Position numbers and translations under genes: made by a program. DNA of 64,000 bases from Adiantum capillus-veneris (taxonomy: Eukaryota; Streptophyta; Polypodiopsida; Polypodiales; Pteridaceae). The stretch is taken from contig CM043964.1 of assembly GCA_014529385.2 (NCBI GenBank), positions 7,101,997-7,165,996 on the forward strand. The letters are read 5' to 3'. Below are positions 1-11,410 of the stretch, in pieces (position 1 is the stretch's first letter; the number at the start of each line of letters is the position of its first letter). The notes beneath the pieces were generated by a model, which searched no databases, was not told the DNA's origin, and worked only from the letters and a program-made list of their open reading frames with translations.

Positions 1-2137
1 CTCCCTTCAGTACAAGCAACAACGGACGACAGACACCTGCATTTGAAAAAAGGCAACCGACTTATGTGGATGCCAATCCGCAACAAACTAGTGGCAACCA
101 TGGAAATATCAAAACATCTACCAAAACTGGCAAAAACAAGCTACCAATGGAAAGCAAAGGAAATACGGTCCACAGCCATTCTGGCCAAGCCAATCCTAAC
201 CATAAAAACAACTACGGCTATCTCAACAGAAGCGGCAAAGAGATTGCCTTTTGCAAAAAAGACAATTAAACAGAGAGCAGTAGAGTTACAGTTGTTACTT
301 GCAAAGAAAACAGGAAACCTCGACGGCGAATGCCAATAAGCATCTTGCTTATTCCCTTCTTTTGCACAACATTAATTTTTCCATGCATTGACCAAGTATG
401 CATCAATTAGGGCCACATTAATCGGCCAAGCATTAGCACAACTTTTTCAACCTATGCATGGCACATACTCTGAGGCGATACCTTGTCGTCTAGGAGGACT
501 CCGGCTAGGAGGTGGGAAGGCATTCTCAAAAGCGGAACCAATAGCAGAAAGAGCAAAAAAGGGCATGATTTTCGACTATATTAAGGGTTGTTGTTTGATT
601 GTGAAATTTTTTGGACTAACCCAAGTACATATGCCCTTATACAGCATGTATCTATAGGTATTATATGGGGCCAAACGCCAAATCAAGCCCCTAGGTGTGT
701 GTATATAAGTAGAAATAGCCAGTTTTTGGGCAAAATATTGGTAAAACGGAGAAATCCGATCATAAAAACTGCATGAGAGTGTATATAATTTGTTGCGGTG
801 ATGTTTGTGATTTATTATGATTTTTGGGGATTTTTTGGATTTGATTTGCTATTTTCCTTTTAATTTTGCTAATTTTCGATAGGAAAACTTCAAAAATACA
901 AAAAGAAAGTGAAAAATGGTCGTAATGGAAAACAAAAAATATCAGGATGATCAGTGACTATAGGAAAACCTATGGTACAGTGGGGGTGCAATTATGAGAC
1001 TGGAGCGGAAAGCGTATTTTGGCGAGGTTTTGACCGAAATGCCAAATTTCTGGTAAACAGAGCAAATGGAGTCCAAATCCAAAAAATTTTGAGCCTAAAC
1101 CGCATCTCGCAGGAAGATGGGAGCACATGTCAAATTTCATGAAAAGTGGTTCGGGGACCTCCATTATAAGAAAATTTCACCTCATTTTTAGCTCATTCTC
1201 ACCATTGACCTTGTGGAGAGAGCTTCTACCACCTAGAGCAAACGGACCTTCCAGCAGCTTCTACGATGCGTATGACTACCCGACGGGCTTCAGACATGAG
1301 AGGTAGGCTCACCACCTTGAGCTTTTCGCGCATGTTTGTCGTTTTGTCGCGAAAACTAGCGTAGGGTTCACACACAAAGCGGGCGGTAGAGACCTACAAG
1401 TAGAGGTGGTGACCTAATGGCTAACCCAAAAACAACGAAACTTCATCCGCAGCTTACCCTAGCATAGGAGACCAGTCCCGGATATCCAAAGGCAGTAGAA
1501 AACCATTGGAAAAAACCCTAATTCCTTGAATCCCGCAAGAGGCCACCAAATGGAAAATCTGCGAAAAGGCGCCCAAATGCTACCAAAATTCATGGGTAGG
1601 AGCATCTCGACATGCTCGACAAGCCTATGTGACCCACATGACCAAAAAGTGACCCGAAGCGGCACTAAAACTTCAGAAATGGCATCAGACACACAAAGCG
1701 TCAAATTCCTCTCGCGGCCAAACCGCATGCCCGTTTGCCACCAAACTTCACGAGCGGCTTTCCTAGACCATCAACAACCAAGTCCTATGGTGGTAGACCA
1801 CCACAAATCATCGAAGACATGTAAACGCAACCATGGATGCTTCTAGAGCGATAAATTGCCCAATGAAGCTCCGGTGAAGCCAAAGTCGACAAAAACCATA
1901 CAACAAGAATCCCCAAGGGATCGGGAAGCTATGGAGACCAACATCAATAAATTTCATTGCCAAAAAGCACTCCAAAAGTCAAAAAATGGCTTGGAGGCTC
2001 TGAAGTCCACACAGGGAGTTAATTTCTATCCATTTGACTTTTTTGTTGAAATTAGGCTTAAAAGGGACTCAGGGGGACCAAGGGCAGGCACTAGGGACAC
2101 AATCCATGAAAAAATCATCAGGAGACATCCTACACAT
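1..2137. other. Unassigned repeat-like flank
   Basis: No gene or known element is recognised here. A TATA-like string (gtatataag) lies near 701-709, but no matching LTR partner was found in the window. The stretch ends with a half palindrome GACATCCTAC at 2124-2133, directly before element A. The other half resumes at 12582, so this flank and the DNA right of element A were contiguous before A inserted and probably belong to element C or its target. Confidence 0.35.
3..269 (+). pseudogene. Asn/Thr/Lys-rich open frame, partial
   Basis: An open frame enters from the left edge and stops at 269. Its product is rich in Asn, Thr, Gln, Lys and Gly with no domain I recognise. The composition resembles a low-complexity gag or linker tail, but this is a guess. 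Another frame is open over the same bases, so coding status is uncertain. Confidence 0.15.
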
Positions 2138-2961
2138 TGTCGAGAACTTTGCAGTCTTGCCAGGAAAGCACCGGGCTTATGGCTGTGAGAGTTTGTGAGA
2201 GAATCAACAAAAACTATATGAAGGAGTTAAACCATAGATGCCATGAAGACTAGGGTTTGGAAAGAAGTGCAATCAAAGAAGACTCACTCTTTCTCTCTTG
2301 CACTCACACACACAAAGAAAGAACACAAAAGATAATGTCAAAACAATACGAAAATGAAAACATCAATGCTATGGTCATATCGTATCATGGGTAATATGAA
2401 AGGGTTAATAGATGAGTTAATGGCATTCAATCTTGACTGACCAAATAGGCTACGAATTGTTCTTTGGAATTGTAGTTTTGTGCTTACCATAATATATATA
2501 TTTTGTCTAGTGATTGGGATTAATTGTTTGTACAAATCCTCTTGGTTCATAGCAAAATAACTACGCTTACGTCAAAAGAAAAGTTATAGTCTATGAGAGG
2601 TAGTATGATGGGATCCGGTGATAGAAGTATTTCATTAAGCCTTTCTGGCCCAAAGAGAAACACTATACGTTGTTGAAAGTGTATTTTTCGGCTAATCCAT
2701 ACGTTAATTCTAATAGATCGTACAGAGTGAAAGCGATAGAAATGATCATCATGTGGGTTATTCATCTAGGATAGTATGTGAGAAATGTAGATATGAGAGA
2801 AGTGAAGAGATGAGAAGTTTTCCTCCCAAGCCCTATTCTTGCCCGTAGGCAATAAGGATACTGCGGGGAGAGATGTACCTGTAGAAAAGAGAACCTAGAA
2901 TTTGTAGAGAGGATGAATTACTAAGAATGAGAGAGATAGGTTTGGTTAAGGAGATGAGATT

Positions 2962-2996
<35 letters not shown>

Positions 2997-4184
2997 AGAT
3001 TAGAGATGAAAAAGAAAACAACAAGAAATCAAGAAAACAGCAATGTAGAACACATCTTACTTGACAAACCCTTTGGCACCATTATTGATGGAGAGAGAAG
3101 AAGAGGGGAGCACTCCACTTTGATTGATACGCCAAGTACAACACCTTCCAAGGATTAGAGTTGGTCTTTGATTAGAGTTGATCTTCCAAGGATAGCGTAC
3201 AAGAATGGATAGTCTTCCTCTAGGAGAAAGTGTAGGCTTGGGCTTATGTTAATGGGGCTAAGTACAATTAGGCATTACTACTCACTCCCTCAAGAATTCC
3301 TCTCATCAATGGCTTGAATGCTTGAGTTCCTTTTCAAGGAAGAAGAGGTCCCCTTTTATAGGTGAAGGGAACCCCCAAGGGTTTACACAAGAAGAGAGGA
3401 GCCAGTGTGAATAGGAATTGGAAAAGTTGGAAATGAGCTGTCCCTGCATAATGTGGGCAGACTGGGGTCCAATATTTTGATCATATCTCCTCAACCGTGG
3501 CTTCAAATAAAAAAGTAAAAATTTGGGCAGAAACTTCAGCTCATTAGCTATGATTTTCACTTTAAAATCATTTTCCAATTCGGATTGGAACCTTGTGTAA
3601 AAAAGTCATCAAAATAGGGTCCATTTCTGGCAACAAAAGTCTTCCCGTGGTCCCCTTAGCTTAGACTTTTATTTAACTCCAAAGGACACCTCATGCCATA
3701 TGAAAGCATGACATTGCTCCTTGACAAAGTTTTGTAATCATGCTTGCAATAATTCATTAAAATACGTGTATCTTTGAAATCATGCCACCTAGTGTCCCAC
3801 TAGGATTTGATTCCCTCCTAGTAGCTATTTAAAAAGAAATATAAGAAAAGTTAAAAAAAAAAAAAGAATATATATATATTGAAGTTTACCCTAGATATAG
3901 GATCTAGATAGGGTGTGAGATGATAATGAGATAGTAGAAATAAAGAATCAATGCTTTTTGCCCCAAGTTAAAGAGGCGGAGCTATTGAGCTTTTCCCATA
4001 GTATTTTCTGATGGTAAAGTAAGGATAGGTTACCCTTGAGAAAAATAATAGGATGAGATAGAAGGCTTATTATTATACCTAAATATGCATATGTACATTA
4101 TAGGAAAGATAATTATGTATCTAAAAAGTTACAAGATAGATCTTGTAGCATGCGTCCCCACTATGTACGTGTCACAGCACGACA
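2138..4184 (-). repeat. Element A 3' LTR
   Basis: A 2047-bp LTR starting TGTCGAGAAC and ending CAGCACGACA on the plus strand. It matches 10503-12579 along its whole length. It contains a TA microsatellite around 2965-2992, shorter than that of its partner. Because the element reads on the minus strand, this left copy is the 3' LTR. Confidence 0.9.
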
Positions 4185-4200
4185 TCCACCCCCTCTAAAC
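4185..4200 (-). other. Polypurine tract of element A
   Basis: Read on the minus strand, a purine run (AGAGGGGGTGGA) lies directly before the TGTCG start of the 3' LTR. This is the position and composition expected for plus-strand DNA priming. Confidence 0.7.
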
Positions 4201-4242
4201 CTGCACATCCTCCGGTATGTGCCACATCATTTCTTTGTAAGA

Positions 4243-4512
4243 TCAGCCCTCTTGTACATCTTTCTTGCTTTCTTCTTCACTCGATGATTCCAAATCTTCA
4301 TCTTCACTTTGATCTTTACCTGTGGTTTGCTCTTCTTCCTCATCAACATCTTCTGGATCATTGTCTCCTCTTCTCTTAAACATTTTGATCCTTTTTCCTG
4401 CAATGGGAATCTTTACTTTTGTACCATCTAGTTCAGACAAGTTGTAAGTAGCATTTTCATGCACATGCTCTACAACATACGGTCCAAACCATCTTTTTGA
4501 AAACTTACGCAT
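4243..4512 (-). pseudogene. Element A integrase C-terminal tail
   Basis: The frame encodes a short segment with the GPYVVEHV-type motif seen in the C-terminal domain of Ty3 integrases (GPY/F), followed by a very acidic Glu/Asp/Ser tail. It lies immediately downstream of the integrase core at 4620-6182 but is separated from it by a stop near 4620 and a frameshift near 4515. No chromodomain is recognisable after it. It is the last coding piece before the polypurine tract. Confidence 0.6.
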
Positions 4513-4619
4513 GACTGTGTGCTGGTTACCAAAACCCAGTCACCTTTGTCAATTGCTTTGCTCTTGAGTCGATGTGGCTTATCAAAGTATTCCTTGTTTT
4601 TCAACCTTGCATTTTTGAG

Positions 4620-6182
4620 TCATTCTTTTGCAGCTTCAATGTCTCCAGGTCTTCTCTCTAGCTGCCTTATACGCAGTGCAAGGAGATCTTCCCTGCTAAG
4701 CCCCTCTTGCCAAGGTAGTACATTCCATGTGGGAATTGTATCTTCAATCGGCATCACTGGCTTTTGACCATACATTAGCTCCGTAGACATGTAGCCAGTT
4801 ACTGAGCTATGTGTTGTACGATCAGCCCATAAAGCACATGGTAACAGTTTTGGCCACTCACCAACTCTTCCTTCGCAAACCTTGGCCAAAGCTTTGATGA
4901 TAGGAGGATGCCCTCTTTCACTCTTTCCATTGCCTTCAGGGTTGTAATCTGTAGTAAGAGAAAGCTTGATTCCTAATCTAGAAAAGAACTCCCTTGCTTC
5001 TTCGGCATCCATTTCACCTCTATCTGCAGTGATTTTTCCCACACAACCATAACGGCAAATCACCTCATCAAGAAGGAATTTGCACACATCTTCTGTGGTT
5101 TTAGCTCTTAATGCTCTTCCTTCAACCTGGTTAGTTAGGTCCTCTCGTGCAAGAACCAAGTATCTCATCTGCCAGAGTCCTAGAGGCATTTTGACTAAAT
5201 CCACAACCCATTTATAGTGCATGGCTAGTGGATATGTAGGGTGCAATCCATCACGATGTCGAACATTTGAATACACTTCACAAGTTACACATGTCTCTAC
5301 AAACTCAGATACATCTTTATACATACCCTTCCACCAGTATTTTTCTTTCAACTTGGAGAAGGTTGTCCATACACCCCTGTGTCCAGCCCATAGACTCTCA
5401 TGAAACTCTTGCATGAGCTTTACTCGAGTCTCTTTTTTACATATAACCCTTTGTGGTGTAGCACCCTTTTGTTTAGGATGCTTCCATAAGTAACCATCCC
5501 TCAAAAAGTACCCATATGCTTTCCTGCGTATCCTCTTGAATTCTTGTTCAGACCAATCATCGTGTTTTGTTAGAGTACTCAAGTAGCTTCCAATTAGAAG
5601 CCAATCACCTTCATAAAGCTCTTTCAAGAATGATTCAAGTAGATTAGTCATGCAGACATTGTTACCTTTGACATGAGAGATAGAATAGAACTTTGTGCGT
5701 ACATCATCGCCCTCGTCAATCATTTGTGACTCATCTTCATACCTTGCCCTTGATAGCATATCTGCCATTGTATTGTCTTTACCTGCAATGTGCTTAAAAT
5801 CAGGATTTAAGGACTTAATGTAGGCAATCCACCGCAACATAGCAATGTCTGGAGTTGAGCAGCTTGTAATCATCCCAAGAAGTGGTAGACAATCTGTTTC
5901 TACAACCACACATGCACCAATTCGGTACTCTTTCCCACTTTTCAAGGCTGTAACCATACCCCATAACTCTCTCTTTATCTGTGGATAGTTTCTTTGGCGA
6001 GCACTTAGCACCTTTGCTCCAAATCTTACCACATACCTGTGTCCTTCTTTGTCATCTTGCCCTATTGCCCATCCAATCCCTGTAGGACTGGTGTCTACTG
6101 TCACAATTACTGGCCTTTGACACTCATAGTCTACCTTTCTCAAAGTTGTTGCTGACTGGAGCAACTCCTTTAGCTTTTTCAT
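4620..6182 (-). pseudogene. Element A RNase H and integrase
   Basis: This 520-codon open segment carries an RNase H domain first: Asp in VTVDTSPTG, Glu in IKRELWG, Asp in VETDCLPLL and Asp in the KDNTMADMLSR motif. The integrase follows. It has the zinc-binding HHCC region (HESLWAGH, then CVTC) and a DDE core: Asp in WVVDLVKMP, Asp in ITADRGE, and Glu in NPEGNGKSERG. The ATG given is only where the open frame starts; the domain continues upstream across a stop into 6216-6485. All catalytic residues of both domains look intact, so this is the best preserved part of the element. In life it would remove RNA from the cDNA hybrid and insert the cDNA into the genome. Confidence 0.85.
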
Positions 6183-6215
6183 GAATTTTACATGTGCTTC
6201 TGTCCATTTAAACTT

Positions 6216-6680
6216 TTAATTCTTTCTAAGAAGCTGATAAAGAGGATCAGCTACATGTGCATAATGTGGAATCCAAATAACATAGAAGACACATGCTCCC
6301 AGAAACCTTCTAACCTCAGTGATGCTAGTGCACGTTTCTTTCATTCTTTGGATGGCATCTACCTTTGTTGGACAAGGTTTCCTACCATATGGCCCGCACA
6401 TGTGCCCCACAATAAGCACTTCATTGACACCAAACATAGAATTTTTCCCTGACAATGTAAGATTCACTTCTTCCAACCTAGACAAATTTTATCACAATCA
6501 TTTATGTGATTTACCACAAACCTGCGACATCCCTTGAGATCCAAAGCTTCATCTTTGTCACTTTCTTCACATCCTTTGATAGGCAAATCATCAATGAAAG
6601 GCATTGTGATTTGAGGAATAAAGTCACGTAAGACCTTATTCATCCCATTCATCATATGTGCAACCGAGCTGGTTGCTCCC
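6216..6680 (-). pseudogene. Element A reverse transcriptase, C-terminal half
   Basis: Two overlapping frames cover the second half of RT. The upstream one (to about 6464) carries the catalytic Asp pair in PFIDDLPIKG, which replaces the more usual YxDD-I-x-V-x-S of plant Ty3 elements. The next (6216-6485) carries the thumb and connection region (RRFLGACVFYVIWIPHYAHVA). A frameshift near 6470 and a stop near 6216 separate the pieces. The block joins the N-terminal half at 6681 across a deletion of about 135 bp, judged against element B. Confidence 0.75.
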
Positions 6681-7544
6681 TGCAAATGCCTTTGCAAACT
6701 CATCCACAATTGGACCTGTACCTACATTTCTAATTGTCACCTTGTTCACTGGTTGCATATCTTGGATGAAGCGTAGAGAACCATTCTTCTTCGGAACTGT
6801 AAACCACCTATTTGAGTATGGAGCACAAGAAGGCTCCACGATTCCCATTTTGATTTTCTCATTCAGTAGCTCTACTAACTTTGGCAAATGAGCCTTTGGA
6901 ACCGGAATAGAACGCATATTCCAAGGCACATGAGGTATTGTGAAAATTACCATAGGAGCTACAATAGAAGGATCAACACATCCTATCTCATGTGGCTCAA
7001 ATTCTAAAGCCTTACCATGCTTTGAAAGCATTTCTTTGAAGCACTTTTTCTCCTCCTGTGTTAGAAACTCCTTGCAACCAATCTGCAACTCTTGAAAAGA
7101 CTCCTTTGTGAAGGTATGCCCGATCTTTTTAGGATTCCTCAAACTTGGTTGTAAAGAAGCCTGCTCAATCTTTTCCCTGTTGTTGGGTGGTAAGGGTGAA
7201 GCTACTGGTTTCACCTTCTTTGCTACACTCTTGTATTTAGTTTCAACATGGACTTCTGAGCCAACTGTTTGGCTTTCTTTAAAGGCTTCTATTACTTGAT
7301 ACATTTCCATACAGCAAACTTCCACAACTTCATTTTCAAGATGCAAATTAGACCCCATTATAGCATCAAGCTCACCCATAGTATCTACAAAAGAAACTTG
7401 TTCACACAAACCCAACACATTTTCAATAGGCTCTAGCAACCCACTCTTTTTCATGCCTATTTGTACATGATGCAAATATTGCCTCTCACATCTCTTCAAA
7501 TCTTCAAGTTTTGTAAAACATACTGATCCATTATTTGTTACCAA
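6681..7544 (-). pseudogene. Element A reverse transcriptase, N-terminal half
   Basis: The frame begins with a spacer of about 170 residues of no known domain. The RT fingers follow: the IVEPSCAPYSNRWFTVPKK region and the MQPVNKVTIRN region. It should continue to the first catalytic Asp, which in element B sits in MGDFYSGYDQ. In element A the sequence jumps at AFAG straight to the region after motif B, so the motif A Asp is missing and RT cannot work. The junction shares the bases CAGG(G)A with both deletion ends, suggesting a microhomology-mediated loss. The spacer and fingers align well with element B at 19060-19539. Confidence 0.75.
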
Positions 7545-7621
7545 GGAGCTCGTTGAAAACGCTTCACCTATTTTTGGATCAGGCGAGACCCTTTTTCTTT
7601 TTGTACCACTGCAATCCCGCT

Positions 7622-8749
7622 TTACAATGGTACTTGGCCAAAACCCATCATTTCTCTATGATCATGAAACTCTTTGCTCACCTTTGGTAGAGGATGTTCT
7701 TTGAGGTTGTCACGATTTCTTTCATGGTTCACACAAACTGTGAGAAATTGGACAGCTCGTTTACCATCTTTGCTACGTATCCTAGCATATACCGAACCAT
7801 CATCCATTACCTTTGTTTCCATTCGAACTCCCACAATGTAGGGCTGTCCAAGGATGAGATGATATGAAGATGTATCCTGTACAAAGAAGTTTTGGTCAAT
7901 CTTTACATCACCTATTGTTACCTTCACACCTGGACATGCTGCATACAATTCACCGGATGAATTGTTTGCCACTTTTACCATCCAGCCATGATCTGTGTCC
8001 ATCGGCCATTTGCACTTGTTGTAGAGACTCTTTGACATTATGTTTATTTCTGAACCATGATCAATCAAGGCAAAAAATGGCTCTTCAAGATCACCTACCT
8101 TGACCAAAGTTTTTGTAGTGGCCCTTGCCCTATGACTTCGTGAATAGTAACTCCTAGAAATATCTTCAACTTCTTCATCATCATTTGAGAAATGCACTTG
8201 CTTCACTCTCCCACTAGATTGGTAGCATCCTACCACAATTCCATCATTCTCCTTATTTTGCAGTTGCATCCCTTCTATCTTTGAGGTTTCTCCTTCAACC
8301 TGTGGACGAGAAACTTCAGCAAGGGTTTGCCTCTTCCTCTTGATGATGTCAATGATCTCCTCATGGAATTCACGCTTTGCAATGCCAAGAACTTCTCCCA
8401 GAGTAAACTCAATCTTGCTACTCAAGATCCTTTCCTCCAAGACTTTCTTTAAATCTGTAGCAACCTCAATATCAGATTGTAGTTTATAAGTTAGGCCTTT
8501 TGTCTTACCTTTCGTTGGCTCTTTCTTCTTTCCTGTTGTAGAATCCTCCATGAGTACTTCAGGTGGAGATGCTCCTTTTGTTGAGTGTGTTTGAGAAGGC
8601 ATTGAGTCGCTTCTTCCCCCACTTCTAGAAGCTCTTTTTGATGGTCCTTCATCAGCATTCTCACGTCTGCGCTTCTCTTCTACAATTGCCTCATTTTGTT
8701 GGCATTTTTTAATGTAGGCATGCACTGACAATGAGTCCACTCGATCATT
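7622..8749 (-). pseudogene. Element A protease region
   Basis: This frame is in phase with gag upstream and is separated from it by a single TAG at 8750-8752, where element B has a Trp codon. The first ~180 residues are charged and low in complexity. A retropepsin-like domain follows with FFALIDHGSEINIMSKS and a hydrophobic YHLILGQPYI segment, matching the flap/ILG region. The usual D-S/T-G triad reads D-H-G, and element B has the same D-H-G, so it may be a family feature. It would cleave the Gag-Pol polyprotein. Confidence 0.7.
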
Positions 8750-9487
8750 CTATCCTGTTTCTAGACGTATGCAATCACCTGCTTCATGTAGAATCTCTTT
8801 TGTAAGATTTCCCTTTTTAGCTAATTGCATGACATTTGGCCAAATTTGACCATGATGGTCACTCACCTCTTCATCACAAAAATGTTCAATTTTTACTCCA
8901 TAAGTAGCTGCCTCAACTGAAGAGGTGGCATGCTTAGTTTCCATATCTTCAACTAAGGTTTGCATTCCCCCCTTCCCAAAGTTAGTTCTCAAGGGTAGAC
9001 TTGTCTCTCTTAAGTGGATTTTACCATCCTTAAAAAAGACAACATCTTTTGACAAAGCATCACTAAAATCATCCCAATCCCTTCTTACATGGTCTGTACT
9101 ATCACACCAAATACATCTATTAACAAACCCTTCTTTGGGCTGTTGTCTTTGCCTAGGAAGTGGCCCTGATGGTTGGCCTTTTTCTTCAAGCTTTGCAAAC
9201 TTCACCTTCAAGTCACGCATTCCCTTCACAAGCTCATCTAGCATGGACTCATCAAACTTAGGAGCGATAAAAGTAGTCTTTACCATTTTGTCAGAAGTTG
9301 AGGTGGAAGGACTTGTAGTGTTTACTACCATCTTGTCCCTTCTTCTTTGTCGTTTGGCAAGCAGTGAGACAGCACCTTCAACCTCATTCCAGTCGGTCTT
9401 TAGTCCTTTCTCAGCATCTTTATCTTCAAGAAGAAGCTCCAAATTTTCTTGAAACTCTTTACCTGCAGGTTGTAAAAAAAGATCTGT
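8750..9487 (-). pseudogene. Element A gag, C-terminal part with zinc knuckle
   Basis: This part of gag resumes downstream of the foldback insertion at DLFLQPAGKEFQENLE. It contains a Lys/Arg-rich stretch and a Pro/Gln-rich linker. A zinc knuckle starts CIWCDSTDHVRRD, but its final Cys reads Trp. It ends at a TAG within CIRLETG, which is a sense codon in element B. It would form the nucleocapsid portion that binds element RNA. Confidence 0.7.
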
Positions 9488-9939
9488 CATTAGGCAAAAT
9501 TTGGACTCACAAAGGGGCCCTTTAAGGAGTTTGACTTTACCTCTCTCTACCAAAACGGGCGCATGGATAAATTTTTGCAATCAAACTCCAAAGTTGGCGG
9601 AGGTTTGACAATTAGAATGTCCTCTTCAAGCTCTATCTACTGATATATAGCACGCCATGAGATTCCTCATATTTTAAAAGATTCTTTTTTTGATTCACTT
9701 AGATTCCGACAGAGTTGTCACATCATAGGTGAATCAAAAAAAGAATCTTCTAAAATATGAGGAATCTCATGGCGTGCTATATATCAGTAGATAGAGCTTG
9801 AAGAGGACATTCTAACTGTCAAACCTCCGCCAACTTTGGAGTTTGTTTGCAAAAAATTATCCATGCGTCCATTTTGGTAGAGAGAGGTAAAGTCAAACTC
9901 CTTAAAGGGTCCCTTTGCGAGTCCAAATTTTGCATAATG
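9488..9939. mobile_element. 452-bp foldback (inverted-repeat) insertion
   Basis: Two arms of 211 bp (9488-9698 and 9729-9939) are reverse complements with about nine mismatches and no gaps, around a 30-bp loop. The ends read CATTATGC and CATTAGGC followed by AAAATTTGGACTC. The block splits gag exactly where element B is continuous (DAEK joined to a DLFLQ-like segment), so it is an insertion and not part of gag. No clear target-site duplication is visible. It encodes no protein of its own; the open frames across it are fortuitous. It could be a MITE/foldback element or an inverted duplication. Read-through transcripts of gag would fold into a long hairpin. Confidence 0.8.
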
Positions 9940-10449
9940 CTTCTCTGCATCTAGTGTGGCCCTTTCTGTCCTGGTGAGTTGTGCATAGCACCGCTCAAAT
10001 TCCCTAAGTAGCTCTGTTATTGATAGTCCTTTCTTTGGATTGACTACCCGTTCTAAGAATGTCCTTTTGGTCACTCTCTCAGAGTCCTCCATGAAATATT
10101 CCTCCTTTAAAGCTACTTTGAGTTCTTCCCAATTTCTCCCATGCCCATCTTTAATTACCCTAACATGCTCTCTAATTTGTGGAGCAACAACTAGCTCAAA
10201 GCTTTGAATCATCTCACCTTCTGACATGCGATGCAGCTCCATCTCCTTCACATACTCGCGTAAGTACTTGGTTACATCTTTGCCATTGAACTGATCCATT
10301 CTATTGACGACTGCTTGTATGGCCTTCGTTGCTAAAATATCCCTTCTTTCAATGGCATGTTGTTGTTGCATGAACATTGAAAATGCTTGAAACATTTGCA
10401 TTGTTGCTGGGTCAAAATGCATACCCTGTTGCTCAACATGATCACCCAT
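9940..10449 (-). pseudogene. Element A gag, N-terminal part
   Basis: The start ATG at 10449 lies about 30 bases past the primer-binding site and is conserved in element B at 22450 (both begin MGDH). The product is an alpha-helical Gag capsid-like segment with a Gln-rich helix (MFMQQQHAIERR) and a retrotransposon-gag type region (VTKYLREYVKEMEL, NWEELKVALKEEYF, LLREFERCYAQLTR). It is interrupted after DAEKH by the foldback insertion. It should form the particle shell that packages element RNA. Confidence 0.75.
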
Positions 10450-10480
10450 GGTTATCCACAAAATCTCACCCTGGAAGTTT

Positions 10481-10496
10481 CGCGTTGGGTTCACCA
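10481..10496 (-). other. Candidate primer-binding site of element A
   Basis: Read on the minus strand, six bases after the 5' LTR, the sequence is TGGTGAACCCAACGCG. It starts with TGG as expected for pairing to a tRNA CCA end. Element B has the related TGTGAACCAGACGCG at the same place. I could not assign the tRNA. Confidence 0.5.
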
Positions 10497-10502
10497 AAAA
10501 TA

Positions 10503-11329
10503 TGTCGAGAACTTTGCGGTCTTGCGAGGAAAGCACCGGGCTTATGGCTGTGAGAGTTTGTGAGAGAACTCAACAAAAACTATATGAAGGAGTTAAACCA
10601 TAGATGCCATAAAAACTAGGGTTTGGAAAGAAGTGCAATCAAAGAAGACTCACTCTCTCTCTCTCTTGCACTCACACACACAAAGAAGAACACAAAAGAG
10701 AATGTCAAAACAATACGAAAATGAAACATCAAGGCTATGGTCATATCGTATCATGGGTAATATGAAAGGGCTAATAGATGAGTTAATGGCATTCAATCTT
10801 GACTGACCAAATAGGCTACGAATTGTTCTTTGGAATTGTAGTTTTGTGCTTACCATAATATATATATTTTGTCTAGTGATTGGGATTAATTGTGTGTACA
10901 AATCCTCTTGGTCCATAGCAAGATAACTACGCTTACGTCAAAAGAAAAGTTATAGTCTATGAGAGGTAGTATGATGGGATCTGGTAATAGAAGTATTTCA
11001 TTAATCCTTTCTGGGCCAAAGAGAAACACTATACGTTGTTGAAAGTGTATTTTTTGGCTAATCCATACGTTAATTCTAATAGATCATACAGAGTGAAAGC
11101 GATAGAAATGATCATCATGTGGGTTATTCATCTAGGATAGTATGTGAGAAATGTAGATATGAGAGAAGTGAAGAGATGAGAAGTTTTCCTCCCAAGCCCT
11201 ATTCTTGCCCGTAGGCAATAAGGATACTGCGGGGAGAGATGTACCTGTAGAAAAGAGAACCTAGAATTTGTAGAGAGGATGAATTACTAAGAATGAGAGA
11301 GATAGGTTTGGTTAAGGAGATGAGATTAG

Positions 11330-11410
<81 letters not shown>

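Noticed and set aside
1-2137. 5' LTR of element C
   Set aside because: I compared this stretch by eye with 16740-17646 and found no convincing similarity, so the partner LTR is probably outside the window.
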